Below, piece by piece: positions 8,446 to 16,880 of a stretch of DNA of 44,363 nt. The first letter of the stretch is position 1, and each line of letters opens with the position of its first letter. The DNA is from CAZAQB01 sp964487155. GTDB lineage: Bacteria; Pseudomonadota; Gammaproteobacteria; Nitrococcales; Nitrococcaceae. The notes below the pieces were generated by a model, which was not told the DNA's origin, ran no database searches, and worked only from the letters and a program-made list of their open reading frames with translations. The position numbers and the translations under genes were made by a program. The stretch spans positions 1-44,363 of the forward strand of contig CAZAQB010000007.1 in the NCBI GenBank assembly GCA_964487155.1. The letters are read 5' to 3'.

Positions 8446-8464
8446 ACAGAGGCTGATTGGGCAT

Positions 8465-8965
8465 ATGGCGACGAGCGACGTAAGCGGCGAGGGCCTGCGC
8501 GAGAAGCTGATCACCATCAATCGCGTGGCGAAGGTGGTGAAGGGTGGCCGGCAGTTCGGATTCACCGCCCTGACGGTGGTGGGCGACGGCGAGGGCCGGG
8601 TCGGCTTCGGCTACGGCAAGGCGCGGGAAGTCCCCGTGGCCATCCAGAAGGCCATGGAGAAGGCCCGCCAGGACATGCGCCGGGTCCACCTCAACAGCAA
8701 CACGCTGCAGTACCCGGTGACCGCCCGGCATGGGGCGAGCAAGGTGTTCATGCAGCCGGCCTCGGCCGGCACCGGCATCATCGCCGGCGGTGCCATGCGC
8801 GCGGTGCTCGAGGTGGTGGGTGTGGAAGACGTGCTGGCCAAGTCGCTGGGCTCGCGCAACCCGGTGAATGTGGTGCGGGCGACGCTCAAGGCGCTGACCG
8901 GCATGAGCTCTCCCGAGACCGTAGCGTCCAAGCGAGGGCTGAGCCCCGAAGAGATTGCGGGTTGA
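8465..8965 (+). CDS. rpsE: 30S ribosomal protein S5
   Basis: Lines the mRNA entry pore with S3 and S4; substitutions in it affect decoding fidelity in E. coli. The 166-residue product contains the double-stranded-RNA-binding fold with LITINRVAKVVKGGRQFGFT, and the C-terminal domain with GTGIIAGGAMRAVLEVVGV. Length is as in E. coli (167). It starts at ATG 8465, 19 bases after rplR. Confidence 0.98.
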   Translation: MATSDVSGEGLREKLITINRVAKVVKGGRQFGFTALTVVGDGEGRVGFGYGKAREVPVAIQKAMEKARQDMRRVHLNSNTLQYPVTARHGASKVFMQPASAGTGIIAGGAMRAVLEVVGVEDVLAKSLGSRNPVNVVRATLKALTGMSSPETVASKRGLSPEEIAG

Positions 8966-8967
8966 TC

Positions 8968-9156
8968 ATGACGAGCCAAGGCAAGCTGAAGGTGACGCTG
9001 GTGCGCAGCACTGTGGGCCGGCTTGAGAAGCACAAGGCCTGCGTGCGGGGCCTCGGGCTGCGGCGCATGCATCATACCGTCACGGTGGTGGACACCCCGG
9101 AGAACCGGGGCATGATCCGCAAGGTCCAGTACATGCTCGCGGTGGAGGAAGCCTGA
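8968..9156 (+). CDS. rpmD: 50S ribosomal protein L30
   Basis: Small 50S protein, present in most but not all bacteria. I use the ATG at 8968 two bases after the rpsE stop, giving MTSQGKLKVTLVRSTVGRLE and 62 residues; a TTG at 8962 overlapping rpsE would add two residues and is unlikely. The family core VRGLGLRRMHHTVTVVDTPE is intact. Confidence 0.95.
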   Translation: MTSQGKLKVTLVRSTVGRLEKHKACVRGLGLRRMHHTVTVVDTPENRGMIRKVQYMLAVEEA

Positions 9157-9158
9157 TC

Positions 9159-9602
9159 ATGCGGCTCAATGAGATCAAGCCGGCCCCCGGCAGCCGCCCC
9201 GATGCCAACCGCGTGGGGCGCGGCACGTCCTCGGGCAACGGCAAGACCGCCGGCCGTGGCCACAAGGGCCAGAAGTCGCGCTCCGGCGGCTTCCACAAGG
9301 TGGGCTTCGAAGGCGGCCAGATGCCGTTGCAGCGGCGTGTGCCCAAGTTCGGGTTCCGCTCCCGCAAGGCCCGCTTCTACGCCGAGGTCCGGCTCTCCGA
9401 GCTGGCCCGGCTGGAGGCCGACAACGTGGATCTGGCCGGGCTCAAGGCGGCCGGGCTGGTGCCGCGGCTCACCCGGGTGGCCAAGATCATCCGCTCCGGC
9501 GAGCCGGCGCGGGCGCTGACCGTGCGCGCCGGGGACGGCCTGCGCGTCAGCGCCGGCGCCCGGGTTGCCATCGAGCAGGCCGGCGGCCAGGTCGAGGGCT
9601 AA
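9159..9602 (+). CDS. rplO: 50S ribosomal protein L15
   Basis: Late 50S assembly protein contacting many 23S rRNA domains. The 147-residue product (E. coli 144) has the glycine/arginine-rich extension with GRGTSSGNGKTAGRGHKGQK and then FEGGQMPLQRRVPKFGF, both family hallmarks. It starts two bases after rpmD, and its TAA stop directly abuts the GTG of secY, so translation of secY may depend on ribosomes ending rplO. Confidence 0.98.
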   Translation: MRLNEIKPAPGSRPDANRVGRGTSSGNGKTAGRGHKGQKSRSGGFHKVGFEGGQMPLQRRVPKFGFRSRKARFYAEVRLSELARLEADNVDLAGLKAAGLVPRLTRVAKIIRSGEPARALTVRAGDGLRVSAGARVAIEQAGGQVEG

Positions 9603-10946
9603 GTGGCCAGGTCGCCCGCCAACATGAACTCCCTGGCCGGCCTCGGCCGCCTGACCGAGGTCCGCCAGCGGCTGCTGTTCGTGCTGTTCGCCCTGCTGGT
9701 GTACCGCTTCGGTGCCCATCTCACCATCCCCGGCATCGACACGGCTGCCCTGGCGGACATGTTCGAGCGCCAGGCCGGCACCATCCTGGACATGTTCAAC
9801 ATGTTCTCGGGCGGCGCCCTGGGCCGGCTGTCGGTGTTTGCGCTGGGGATCATGCCCTACATCTCCGCCTCCATCATCATGCAGCTCATGTCGGCGGTGG
9901 TGCCGTACCTGGAGCAGCTGAAAAAGGAAGGGGAATCCGGCCGGCGCAAGATCACCCAGTACACCCGTTACGGTACCGTCGTGCTGGCGACCTTTCAGGG
10001 CATCGGCATCACCTATGCCCTGCAGAACCAGGGCGTGGTCATGAACCCGGGGCCGAGCTTCGTGTTCATCGGCACCGCGACCCTGCTGACCGGAACCATG
10101 TTCCTGATGTGGCTCGGCGAGCAGATCACCGAGCGGGGCATCGGCAACGGCATCTCGCTGATCATCTTCGCGGGTATCGTCGCCGGCCTGCCCGGGGCCG
10201 TGGGCGGCACCCTGGAACTGGCCCGTACCGGCGAGCTCGGGCCGGCGGCCATCCTGGCGCTGCTGGGGCTGGCGTTCGGGGTCATCGCCTTCATCGTGTT
10301 CATCGAGCGGGGCCAGCGGCGGATTACCATCAATTACGCCAAGCGCCAGCAGGGCCGGAAGATGTACGCGGCCCAGTCGAGCCACCTGCCCCTGAAGCTG
10401 AACATGGCCGGCGTGATCCCGCCCATCTTCGCCTCCAGCATCATCCTGTTCCCGGCCACCCTGGGGCAGTGGTTCGGCCAGGCCCAGGATTTTGGCTGGC
10501 TGCAGCGGCTGGGTCAGACCCTCAGCCCGGGTCAGCCCCTGTACATGGCGTTCTTCGCGGCTGCCATCATCTTTTTCTGCTTCTTCTACACGGCCCTGGT
10601 GTTCAATGCCCGGGATACGGCGGATAACCTCAAGCGCTCCGGCGCGTTCATCCCCGGCATCCGGCCGGGTGAGCAGACCGCCCGGTATATCGACAAGGTG
10701 ATGAGCCGGCTGACCCTGTTCGGGGCGCTGTACATCACCGGCGTGAGCCTGCTGCCGGAGTTCCTGATCCTGTACTGGAACGTGCCGTTCTATTTCGGCG
10801 GCACCTCGCTGCTGATCATCGTGGTGGTGGTCATGGACTTCATGTCCCAGGTGCAGGCGCACCTGATCTCCCATCAGTACGAGCCGCTGCTCAAGAAAGC
10901 CCGGCTGGGCGCCCACGGGCGGGCCGGAGGCGGCCTGCTGCGCTAG
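9603..10946 (+). CDS. secY: Protein translocase subunit SecY
   Basis: Central channel of the Sec translocon in the inner membrane, partner of SecE, SecG and SecA. The 447-residue product is close to the E. coli length (443) and has about ten hydrophobic segments. Family signatures include the plug region MFNMFSGGALGRLSVFALGI, the PYISASIIMQL segment and a C-terminal cytoplasmic loop with RSGAFIPGIRPGEQTARYID. The start is GTG at 9603 directly after rplO; an ATG at 9624 is possible, but its product would lack the first seven residues. Confidence 0.97.
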   Translation: MARSPANMNSLAGLGRLTEVRQRLLFVLFALLVYRFGAHLTIPGIDTAALADMFERQAGTILDMFNMFSGGALGRLSVFALGIMPYISASIIMQLMSAVVPYLEQLKKEGESGRRKITQYTRYGTVVLATFQGIGITYALQNQGVVMNPGPSFVFIGTATLLTGTMFLMWLGEQITERGIGNGISLIIFAGIVAGLPGAVGGTLELARTGELGPAAILALLGLAFGVIAFIVFIERGQRRITINYAKRQQGRKMYAAQSSHLPLKLNMAGVIPPIFASSIILFPATLGQWFGQAQDFGWLQRLGQTLSPGQPLYMAFFAAAIIFFCFFYTALVFNARDTADNLKRSGAFIPGIRPGEQTARYIDKVMSRLTLFGALYITGVSLLPEFLILYWNVPFYFGGTSLLIIVVVVMDFMSQVQAHLISHQYEPLLKKARLGAHGRAGGGLLR

Positions 10947-11021
10947 CGAAGACCGACCGTCGTCTGTTAAGCTGCGCGGCTTTGCTGCGCCTGCCAGGCC
11001 CATGTGATTGGAGATTCAGTG

Positions 11022-11135
11022 ATGAAGGTGCGTGCCTCGGTGAAGAAGATCTGCCGGCACTGCAAGGTGATCCGCCGGCGCGGCCGGGTCCGGGTGATCT
11101 GCTCGGATGCCCGCCACAAGCAGCGCCAGGGCTGA
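11022..11135 (+). CDS. rpmJ: 50S ribosomal protein L36 (zinc form)
   Basis: The smallest 50S protein. The 37-residue product starts MKVRASVKKICRHCKVIRRR and keeps a Cys-x2-Cys ... Cys-x4-His zinc ribbon, so it is the zinc-binding form, in contrast to the zinc-free S14 in the same cluster. Its position right after secY is the E. coli arrangement. The 75-base gap after secY contains GTGATTGGAG upstream as a possible ribosome-binding site. It is the shortest supported gene in the window. Confidence 0.95.
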   Translation: MKVRASVKKICRHCKVIRRRGRVRVICSDARHKQRQG

Positions 11136-11221
11136 GGGCCGCCCGGGCGGTTGCAGGCTTGTAGAGAATCAACAGGACGCCCCGCGGGGCGTACCAACTG
11201 ACCTAACGGAGAGAGCCGACG

Positions 11222-11578
11222 ATGGCCCGCATTGCTGGCGTCAACATCCCACCGAACAAGCATACGGTGATCGCGCTCACCAGCATCTACGGCATCGGCC
11301 GCAACCGTGCCGCGGTCATCTGCGATGCCTGTGGCGTCGCCCAGGACCGCAAGGTGAAGGAACTCACCGACGAAGAGCAGGAGCGGCTGCGCACCGAGAT
11401 CGGCAAGTACGTGGTGGAGGGTGACCTGCGCCGCCAGGTGGCCATGGACATCAAGCGCTTGATGGACCTGGGCTGCTACCGGGGCATCCGCCACCGCCGC
11501 GGCATGCCGGTCCGCGGCCAGCGCACCCGCACCAACGCACGCACGCGCAAGGGACCGCGGCGCGCCGTGGCCCGCTGA
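11222..11578 (+). CDS. rpsM: 30S ribosomal protein S13
   Basis: 30S head protein making inter-subunit bridges with L5 and contacting P-site tRNA. The 118-residue product equals the E. coli length, starts MARIAGVNIPPNKHTVIALT, and ends in the basic tRNA-contact tail TRTNARTRKGPRRAVAR. First gene of the alpha operon. GGAGAGAG lies a few bases before the ATG at 11222. In E. coli, S4 represses the alpha operon at this leader; the 86-base leader here would have to be folded to test for an equivalent. Confidence 0.98.
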   Translation: MARIAGVNIPPNKHTVIALTSIYGIGRNRAAVICDACGVAQDRKVKELTDEEQERLRTEIGKYVVEGDLRRQVAMDIKRLMDLGCYRGIRHRRGMPVRGQRTRTNARTRKGPRRAVAR

Positions 11579-11614
11579 TAGAGCGGCACAGAATCAGAGG
11601 TCGAGAAGGCTGAA

Positions 11615-12004
11615 ATGGCTAAACCCGCAACCCGGACACGCAAGAAGGTCAGGCGCACCGTCGTGGACGGCATCGCCCACGTCAACGCGTCGTTCAACAA
11701 CACCATCATCACCATCACCGACCGCCAGGGCAACGCTCTGTCCTGGGCGAGTTCGGGTGGCAGTGGTTTCCGGGGATCCCGCAAGAGCACGCCGTTCGCG
11801 GCCCAGGTGGCCTCCGAGAAGGCTGCCGAAGCAGCCAAGGATTATGGCCTGAAGAACCTGGAGGTGCGGGTGAAGGGCCCCGGCCCCGGCCGCGAGTCGG
11901 CGGTGCGTGCTCTGAACAACTCGGGTTACCGGATCACCAACATCTCGGACGTCACCCCGATCCCGCACAACGGCTGCCGTCCGCCCAAGAAGCGGCGCGT
12001 GTAA
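11615..12004 (+). CDS. rpsK: 30S ribosomal protein S11
   Basis: Platform protein of the 30S subunit near the E-site mRNA. The 129-residue product equals the E. coli length. It has the family stretch HVNASFNNTIITITDRQGNA, then SGFRGSRKSTPFAAQVA, and ends PIPHNGCRPPKKRRV, which includes the isoaspartate-prone Asn-Gly pair typical of S11. A GAGAAGG binding site precedes the ATG at 11615. Confidence 0.98.
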   Translation: MAKPATRTRKKVRRTVVDGIAHVNASFNNTIITITDRQGNALSWASSGGSGFRGSRKSTPFAAQVASEKAAEAAKDYGLKNLEVRVKGPGPGRESAVRALNNSGYRITNISDVTPIPHNGCRPPKKRRV

Positions 12005-12020
12005 GCAGGGGACAAGTTTC

Positions 12021-12641
12021 ATGGCGAGGTATATCGGACCGACCTGCAAGCTCTCCCGGCGCGAGGGCACCGACCTGTTCCTGAAGAGCGGTGTCCGGCC
12101 CCTGGACAGCAAGTGCAAGCTGGACACCCCCCCAGGCCAGCACGGCCAGCGCCGTGGCCGGGTCTCGGATTACGGCCTGCAGCTGCGGGAGAAGCAGAAG
12201 GTGCGCCGCATCTACGGCGTGCTGGAGCGCCCCTTCCGCCGCTACTACCAGGAGGCTGCCCGGCGCAAGGGCAATACCGGCGAGAACCTGCTGCAGCTGC
12301 TGGAGGCAAGGCTGGACAACGTGGTCTACCGCATGGGCTTCGGCTCGACCCGGGCGGAGGCGCGGCAGCTGGTGGGCCATCGGGCGATCCAGGTGAACGG
12401 CCGGGTCACCAACATCCCGTCCTGCCAGGTAAAGCCCGGCGACAGCATCACGCTGAAGGAGAAAGCCCGCAAGCAGGTGCGGGTGCAGGCGGCGATGGAA
12501 CTGGCGCAGCAGACGGGCGTGCCCGGCTGGGTGGAAGTGGATTCCAGCAAGTTCGAGGGCATCCTCAAGAGGGTGCCGGACCGGGGCGAGCTGCCGGCCG
12601 AGATCAACGAGCATCTCATCATCGAGCTCTACTCGAAGTAA
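12021..12641 (+). CDS. rpsD: 30S ribosomal protein S4
   Basis: Primary 16S rRNA-binding protein that nucleates 5'-domain assembly; in E. coli also the alpha-operon repressor. The 206-residue product equals the E. coli length, starts MARYIGPTCKLSRREGTDLF and has the S4 RNA-binding fold with VYRMGFGSTRAEARQLVGHR near residues 97-116. AGGGGA lies before the ATG at 12021. It is of the cysteine-poor, zinc-free class. Confidence 0.98.
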   Translation: MARYIGPTCKLSRREGTDLFLKSGVRPLDSKCKLDTPPGQHGQRRGRVSDYGLQLREKQKVRRIYGVLERPFRRYYQEAARRKGNTGENLLQLLEARLDNVVYRMGFGSTRAEARQLVGHRAIQVNGRVTNIPSCQVKPGDSITLKEKARKQVRVQAAMELAQQTGVPGWVEVDSSKFEGILKRVPDRGELPAEINEHLIIELYSK

Positions 12642-12683
12642 CCGCTGTCCGACCATTCAGGACAGCAGGAGAGACCAGTCGAC

Positions 12684-13685
12684 ATGCAGGGCCAGTTCAA
12701 GGAATTTCTCAAGCCGCGCATCGTCAGCGTGGAAGACGCCGGCGCGCGCCGGGCCAAGGTCACGCTGGAGCCCCTGGAGCGCGGCTTCGGCCACACGCTC
12801 GGCAACGCGCTGCGCCGCGTGCTGCTCTCCTCCATGCCCGGCTTCGCCGTGGTGGAGGTGGAGATCGAGGGCGTGCTCCACGAGTACACCGCCGTGGAGG
12901 GCGTTCAGGAGGACGTGGTGGACATCCTCCTCAACCTGAAGCAGCTGGCGGTACGCCTGCACGCCAAGGAGGAGGCCACCCTGCGGCTGAGCAAGAAGGG
13001 TCCAGGCGAGGTCACTGCGGCGGACATCGAGTCCGACCACGACGTCGAGGTCAAGAACCCCGACCTGGTGATCGCGCACCTGACCAAGGCCGGCCACCTG
13101 AACGCGATCATCAAGATTGCCCGGGGCCGCGGATACGAGCCCGCCACCGCCCGGATCGATGAGGAGGAACGCCCCATCGGCCGGTTGCAGGTGGACGCCA
13201 GCTTCAGCCCGGTGCGGCGTGTGGCCTACAACGTGGAGAGCGCCCGCGTCGAGCAGCGTACCGACCTCGACAAGCTGGTGATGGACATCGAGACCAACGG
13301 TGTGGTCGAGCCCGAGGAGGCGCTGCGCTTCGCGGCCGGCCTGCTGCGCGACCAGCTGTCGGTGTTCGTGGACCTGGAGGGCGGCGAAGAGGGCCGCGAG
13401 ATCTCCGAGGGCGGCGAGCCCGAGGTGGATCCCATCCTGCTGCGGCCCATCGATGACCTGGAGCTTACCGTGCGTTCCGCCAACTGCCTGAAGGCCGAGA
13501 GCATCCACTACGTGGGCGATCTGGTGCAGAAGACCGAGGTGGAGCTGCTGAAGACCCCCAACCTGGGCAAGAAGTCGCTCAACGAGATCAAGGAGGTCCT
13601 CGCTCAGCACGGCCTGCAGCTGGGCATGCGGCTGCAGAACTGGCCCCCGGCCGGCCTCGGCGAGGCCGACCGGGCGACCGGCTGA
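12684..13685 (+). CDS. rpoA: DNA-directed RNA polymerase alpha subunit
   Basis: Scaffold for RNA polymerase assembly; its C-terminal domain binds UP elements and activators. The 333-residue product (E. coli 329) has an N-terminal dimerisation domain with LEPLERGFGHTLGNALRRVL near residues 30-50 and a C-terminal domain with LKTPNLGKKSLNEIKEVLAQ near residues 290-310. The conserved arginine of the DNA-contact helix lies upstream in the ELTVRSANCLKAE segment. AGGAGAG lies before the ATG at 12684. Its place between rpsD and rplQ is standard. Confidence 0.98.
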   Translation: MQGQFKEFLKPRIVSVEDAGARRAKVTLEPLERGFGHTLGNALRRVLLSSMPGFAVVEVEIEGVLHEYTAVEGVQEDVVDILLNLKQLAVRLHAKEEATLRLSKKGPGEVTAADIESDHDVEVKNPDLVIAHLTKAGHLNAIIKIARGRGYEPATARIDEEERPIGRLQVDASFSPVRRVAYNVESARVEQRTDLDKLVMDIETNGVVEPEEALRFAAGLLRDQLSVFVDLEGGEEGREISEGGEPEVDPILLRPIDDLELTVRSANCLKAESIHYVGDLVQKTEVELLKTPNLGKKSLNEIKEVLAQHGLQLGMRLQNWPPAGLGEADRATG

Positions 13686-13729
13686 GCGGCGCTCCGCGGA
13701 CCGAAACCTGAAGTAAGGACGAACAAGCC

Positions 13730-14164
13730 ATGCGTCACCGCAAATCCGGACGGAAGCTGAATCGGACCAGTGCCCATCGGCGCGCCATGTTCCGCAACAT
13801 GGCCGCCTCGCTGTTCCGCCACGAGGCCATCCGTACCACCCTGCCCAAGGCCAAGGAACTGCGCCGGGTTGCCGAGCCGCTGATCACCCTGGCCGGAGTG
13901 GACAGCGTGGCCAACCGGCGGCTGGCCTTCGCCCGGCTGCGCGACGACGACGCCGTTCGCAAGCTGTTCGCGGAGCTCGGCCCCCGCTACCGGGAGCGCC
14001 CGGGTGGCTACCTGCGGGTGCTGAAGTGCGGTTTCCGGGCCGGCGACAACGCCCCCATGGCCTACGTCGAGCTGGTGGAGCGGCCCGAGGGCGGAGCCCC
14101 GGGCGCGGAAGCACCGGCCCCCGCCGGTCAGAGTACCGCCCAGCCGGCAGCTGCCGCCGAGTAG
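13730..14164 (+). CDS. rplQ: 50S ribosomal protein L17
   Basis: Large-subunit protein near the tunnel exit. The 144-residue product has the family start MRHRKSGRKLNRTSAHRRAM and the block VLKCGFRAGDNAPMAYVEL, where the common core ends. About 24 further residues rich in Ala, Pro and Gly make it longer than E. coli L17 (127); such low-complexity tails are common in L17 of high-GC bacteria. It is the last gene of the alpha operon and is followed within 22 bases by an intrinsic terminator. Confidence 0.97.
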   Translation: MRHRKSGRKLNRTSAHRRAMFRNMAASLFRHEAIRTTLPKAKELRRVAEPLITLAGVDSVANRRLAFARLRDDDAVRKLFAELGPRYRERPGGYLRVLKCGFRAGDNAPMAYVELVERPEGGAPGAEAPAPAGQSTAQPAAAAE

Positions 14165-14185
14165 GCGGGGCGGCAATGTCGGGCG

Positions 14186-14214
14186 AAAACCGGGCCTCCG
14201 CGCCCGGTTTTTTT
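14186..14214 (+). terminator. Intrinsic terminator of the alpha operon
   Basis: A 7-bp stem ACCGGGC (14189-14195) / GCCCGGT (14202-14208) with a 6-base loop is preceded by an A-run and followed by seven T (14208-14214). This is the only textbook Rho-independent terminator I see in the window; it lies 22 bases after rplQ. Confidence 0.93.
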
Positions 14215-14222
14215 GTTGGCGG

Positions 14223-14443
14223 CGAGATGCACGCGAAATGAGGAGAAGCACAGGGCCGCAGATGAACGCGGATGCACGCAGATGGGTAGGACGGGTTTGG
14301 GTGACGGCGCCAGGCCCCCGGATGGGGCGGGCTATCGCCGCCTTGCGTGCCTCCCCGGCCTCCTAGGAAATCCGCGTCCATCCGCGTTCATCTGCGGCTC
14401 ACTTATTGCCGGTTCCATGCGCGTGCATTAGGCGTGCATCTCG
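14223..14443 (+). repeat. Nested inverted-repeat element, copy 1
   Basis: Outer arms CGAGATGCACGC (14223-14234) and GCGTGCATCTCG (14432-14443) are perfect 12-base inverted repeats. Inside is a 144-bp core (14255-14398) that begins GCCGCAGATGAACGCGGATG and ends with its near-inverse. The core matches the one at 15585-15728 in opposite orientation over its whole length, roughly four fifths identical by eye. It has no gene. The same core ends frame the GxxExxY gene at 31538-31970. Confidence 0.85.
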
Positions 14444-14474
14444 GGGCTAAACTCTCTTCAGAACAGTTGCAGGA

Positions 14475-15218
14475 GTGCCCCGGCGCGACCCCGTGATCGT
14501 CCTGTTCACCGATTTTGGCTACGCCGGCCCCTACGTGGGCCAGGTGAAGGCTGTCCTGGCGCAGCAGGCCCCCGCCGTTCCCGTGATCGACCTGATGCAC
14601 GACGCGCCGGCCTTCCGCCCCGAGCCCGCTGCCTACCTGCTGGCGGCGGCTGCCGGCCACCTGCCCGCGGACGCCGTCCTGGTGGGGGTGGTGGATCCGG
14701 GGGTGGGCAGCGAGCGCCCCGCGCTGGCAATTGCCGCAGCGGATGGCTGGCTGGTGGGGCCCGACAACGGCTTGCTGTCCGTGTTGGCCGCCCGGCGCGG
14801 GGCACGGCGGGGCTGGCGCCTGCCGCTGCCGGCGGGCGCCTCCGCCAGCTTCCATGGCCGCGACCTGTTCGCACCGGTCGCCGCCGGGCTGGCTGTCAGC
14901 GGCGAGCCTCCGGCCGGCAGCGAGCCGGTGCAGCGCTGGATCGGACAGGACTGGCCGGCGGAACGTGCTGAAGTCATCTATCTCGACGGCTACGGCAACG
15001 CCATGACCGGCCTCCAGGCGGACCTCATGGACCCTGGAGCCGGCCTGGACGTGGCCGGCCGCCGTCTGCCCGGGGCCCGCACCTTTGCCGAGCGCCCGGT
15101 CGGGACGCCATTCTGGTATGCCAATTCCCAGGGGCTGGTGGAAGTGGCCGCCAATCAGGCCAGCGCCGCCGCGTTGCTGGGCCTGCAAGTGGGGACAGCC
15201 GTGGCCGTGGTACGGTGA
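14475..15218 (+). CDS. S-adenosylmethionine hydrolase (DUF62 family)
   Basis: Family members cleave SAM with water to adenosine and methionine (SAM hydroxide adenosyltransferase); bacterial physiological roles are little known. The 247-residue product shows the N-terminal VLFTDFGYAGPYVGQVKAVL, the central VDPGVGSERPALAIAAADG, GPDNGLLSVL and the C-terminal segment YLDGYGNAMTGL, all typical. The GTG at 14475 overlaps an AGGAG (14471-14475), so a GTG at 14493 may be the true start. It is bracketed by inverted repeat copies 1 and 2 together with the next gene. Confidence 0.88.
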   Translation: MPRRDPVIVLFTDFGYAGPYVGQVKAVLAQQAPAVPVIDLMHDAPAFRPEPAAYLLAAAAGHLPADAVLVGVVDPGVGSERPALAIAAADGWLVGPDNGLLSVLAARRGARRGWRLPLPAGASASFHGRDLFAPVAAGLAVSGEPPAGSEPVQRWIGQDWPAERAEVIYLDGYGNAMTGLQADLMDPGAGLDVAGRRLPGARTFAERPVGTPFWYANSQGLVEVAANQASAAALLGLQVGTAVAVVR

Positions 15219-15246
15219 ACTTGTTTCCCTATCGAGACCCCTCCCC

Positions 15247-15501
15247 ATGAAGATCAACATCTCCATCGATGCCACCCCCGACGAGCTGCGCCGCTGCTTC
15301 GGCCTGCCGGACCTGGGGCCACTCCAGGATGAAGCCCTGGAGATGATCCGGGAGCGTATGAAAAAGGGGGTGGAGGGCTATGACGCCCTGAGCCTGATGC
15401 GCCAGTTAGCCGGCGCCGGCTACCCCGGCTGGGAAGGGCTGCAGAAGGCCTTCTGGGACAGCCTCAAGGGCAGCAGCGGGAAGTCCTCGGACTCCGATTG
15501 A
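15247..15501 (+). CDS. Small DUF6489-like protein
   Basis: An 84-residue protein starting MKINISIDATPDELRRCFGL. The pattern of a short beta-strand, then a T/D-P-x-E-x-R segment and FGLPDL, resembles the DUF6489 family of unknown function; this is from memory of the family and is moderately sure. It ends with a Ser/Asp-rich tail (KGSSGKSSDSD) and has no signal peptide or membrane segment. It starts 28 bases after the SAM hydrolase stop, so the two may share a transcript. No role can be assigned. Confidence 0.75.
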   Translation: MKINISIDATPDELRRCFGLPDLGPLQDEALEMIRERMKKGVEGYDALSLMRQLAGAGYPGWEGLQKAFWDSLKGSSGKSSDSD

Positions 15502-15534
15502 GCCGCCTCGCCCCGCTCCAGCGCTTAATTGTTC

Positions 15535-15766
15535 TAGCCGCGCGATGCACGCGAAATGCATGCAGGCTGAAAGCCAGAGAAGGGGCCGCAGATGAACGCA
15601 GATGGACGCGGATTTCCTGGGGGCGGGGGAAGCCCGGCCAGGAGGCGATAGCCGAGTCCATCCGGAGTACTGACGCCCTCACCGGAACCCATCCCACCCA
15701 TCTGCGTGCATCCGCGTTCATCCGCGGCTTTGTCTTTCTCCGAATTTTTCGTGCAGCTCGCGGCTA
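15535..15766 (-). repeat. Nested inverted-repeat element, copy 2 (inverted)
   Basis: Outer arms TAGCCGCGCGATGCAC (15535-15550) and GTGCAGCTCGCGGCTA (15751-15766) are imperfect inverted repeats. The 144-bp core at 15585-15728 is the same length as in copy 1 and homologous to it in reverse orientation. Copies 1 and 2 therefore face each other across 1.2 kb holding two genes. Confidence 0.85.
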
Positions 15767-15807
15767 AACCCTCTCCGTCCACCGGGGCGGCAGCCGCCGA
15801 AGGCATT

Positions 15808-15816
15808 TGCTACAAT
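15808..15816 (+). promoter_or_regulatory. Candidate extended -10 promoter for mdh
   Basis: TGCTACAAT (15808-15816) matches an extended -10 (TGn plus TATAAT-like) about 84 bases upstream of the malate dehydrogenase ATG. No good -35 is evident, which is common for extended -10 promoters. The same TGn-TACAAT pattern appears upstream of ssb. Confidence 0.5.
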
Positions 15817-15899
15817 CGCCGCCGCTTTGGCCTTGTCCGCCGGCAACAGGCGGACGCCGTGAGCCTTGGGCTCATTCGCGAATCCACAGGAGAGATCCC

Positions 15900-16880
15900 A
15901 TGAAAGCACCCGTACGCGTCGCGGTGACCGGTGCCGCTGGCCAGATCGGCTACAGCCTGCTGTTCCGCATCGCCGCCGGCGATATGCTCGGCAAAGACCA
16001 GCCGGTGATCCTGCAGCTGCTGGAAATCACCCCGGCGCTGGAGGCGTTGCGCGGCGTCATCATGGAACTGGAGGACTGTGCCTTCCCGCTGCTGGCCGGC
16101 GTCACCGCCTCCGACAAGGCCGAAGAAGCCTTCAAGGACGCGGAGTACGTGCTGCTGGTGGGCGCCAAGCCCCGCGGGCCCGGCATGGAGCGCAAGGACC
16201 TGCTGGAGGCCAACGCCGCCATCTTCTCGGCCCAGGGCAAGGCCCTCAACGACGCCGCCAGCCGGGATGTACGGGTCATCGTGGTGGGCAACCCCGCCAA
16301 CACCAATGCGCTGATCGCCCAGCGCAACGCCCCCGATCTGGATCCCCGCTGCTTCACCGCCATGACCCGCCTGGACCACAACCGGGCCATGGCCCAGCTG
16401 GCCAACAAGGTCTCCCGGCACAACACCGACATCAACCGGATGATCATCTGGGGCAACCACTCCGCCACCCAGTACCCGGACATCAGCCACTGCCTGGTGG
16501 CCGGCAAGCCGGCCAAGGACATGGTCGACCAGGACTGGCTGGTGAACGATTTCATCCCCACCGTGCAGCAGCGCGGCGCGGCCATCATCAAGGCGCGGGG
16601 CCAGTCCAGTGCCGCCAGCGCCGCCAGTGCCGCCATCGACCACCTGCGCGACTGGGCCCTGGGTACACCGGCGGACGACTACGTCAGCATGGCCATCCCC
16701 TCCGATGGCAGCTACGGCATCTCCGAGGGCATCGTCTATTCCTTCCCGGTGACCTGCAGCGGCGGGCGCTACGAGATCGTCCAGGGCCTGGACATCGACG
16801 ACTTCAGCCGCGAGCGCATGACCGCCACCCAGCAGGAGCTGGAAGATGAGCGCGAGGCGGTCTCGCACCTGCTGCCGTGA
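15900..16880 (+). CDS. mdh: Malate dehydrogenase (NAD-dependent, type 2)
   Basis: Interconverts malate and oxaloacetate with NAD in the TCA cycle. The 326-residue product starts MKAPVRVAVTGAAGQIGYSL with the Rossmann loop GAAGQIG at residues 10-16. It also has the substrate-binding region VGAKPRGPGMERKDLL, the VVGNPANTNALI block, and the catalytic histidine in IIWGNHSATQYPD. This is the long, two-domain form found in many proteobacteria rather than the E. coli type. An AGGAGAG binding site (15888-15894) decides the ATG at 15900; a longer open frame upstream is not coding. Confidence 0.96.
   Translation: MKAPVRVAVTGAAGQIGYSLLFRIAAGDMLGKDQPVILQLLEITPALEALRGVIMELEDCAFPLLAGVTASDKAEEAFKDAEYVLLVGAKPRGPGMERKDLLEANAAIFSAQGKALNDAASRDVRVIVVGNPANTNALIAQRNAPDLDPRCFTAMTRLDHNRAMAQLANKVSRHNTDINRMIIWGNHSATQYPDISHCLVAGKPAKDMVDQDWLVNDFIPTVQQRGAAIIKARGQSSAASAASAAIDHLRDWALGTPADDYVSMAIPSDGSYGISEGIVYSFPVTCSGGRYEIVQGLDIDDFSRERMTATQQELEDEREAVSHLLP

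Noticed and set aside
9072..11003. 643-codon open frame on the - strand
   Set aside because: It lies opposite rpmD, rplO and secY and shows only high-GC antisense composition (many Gly, His and Gln), with no family features.
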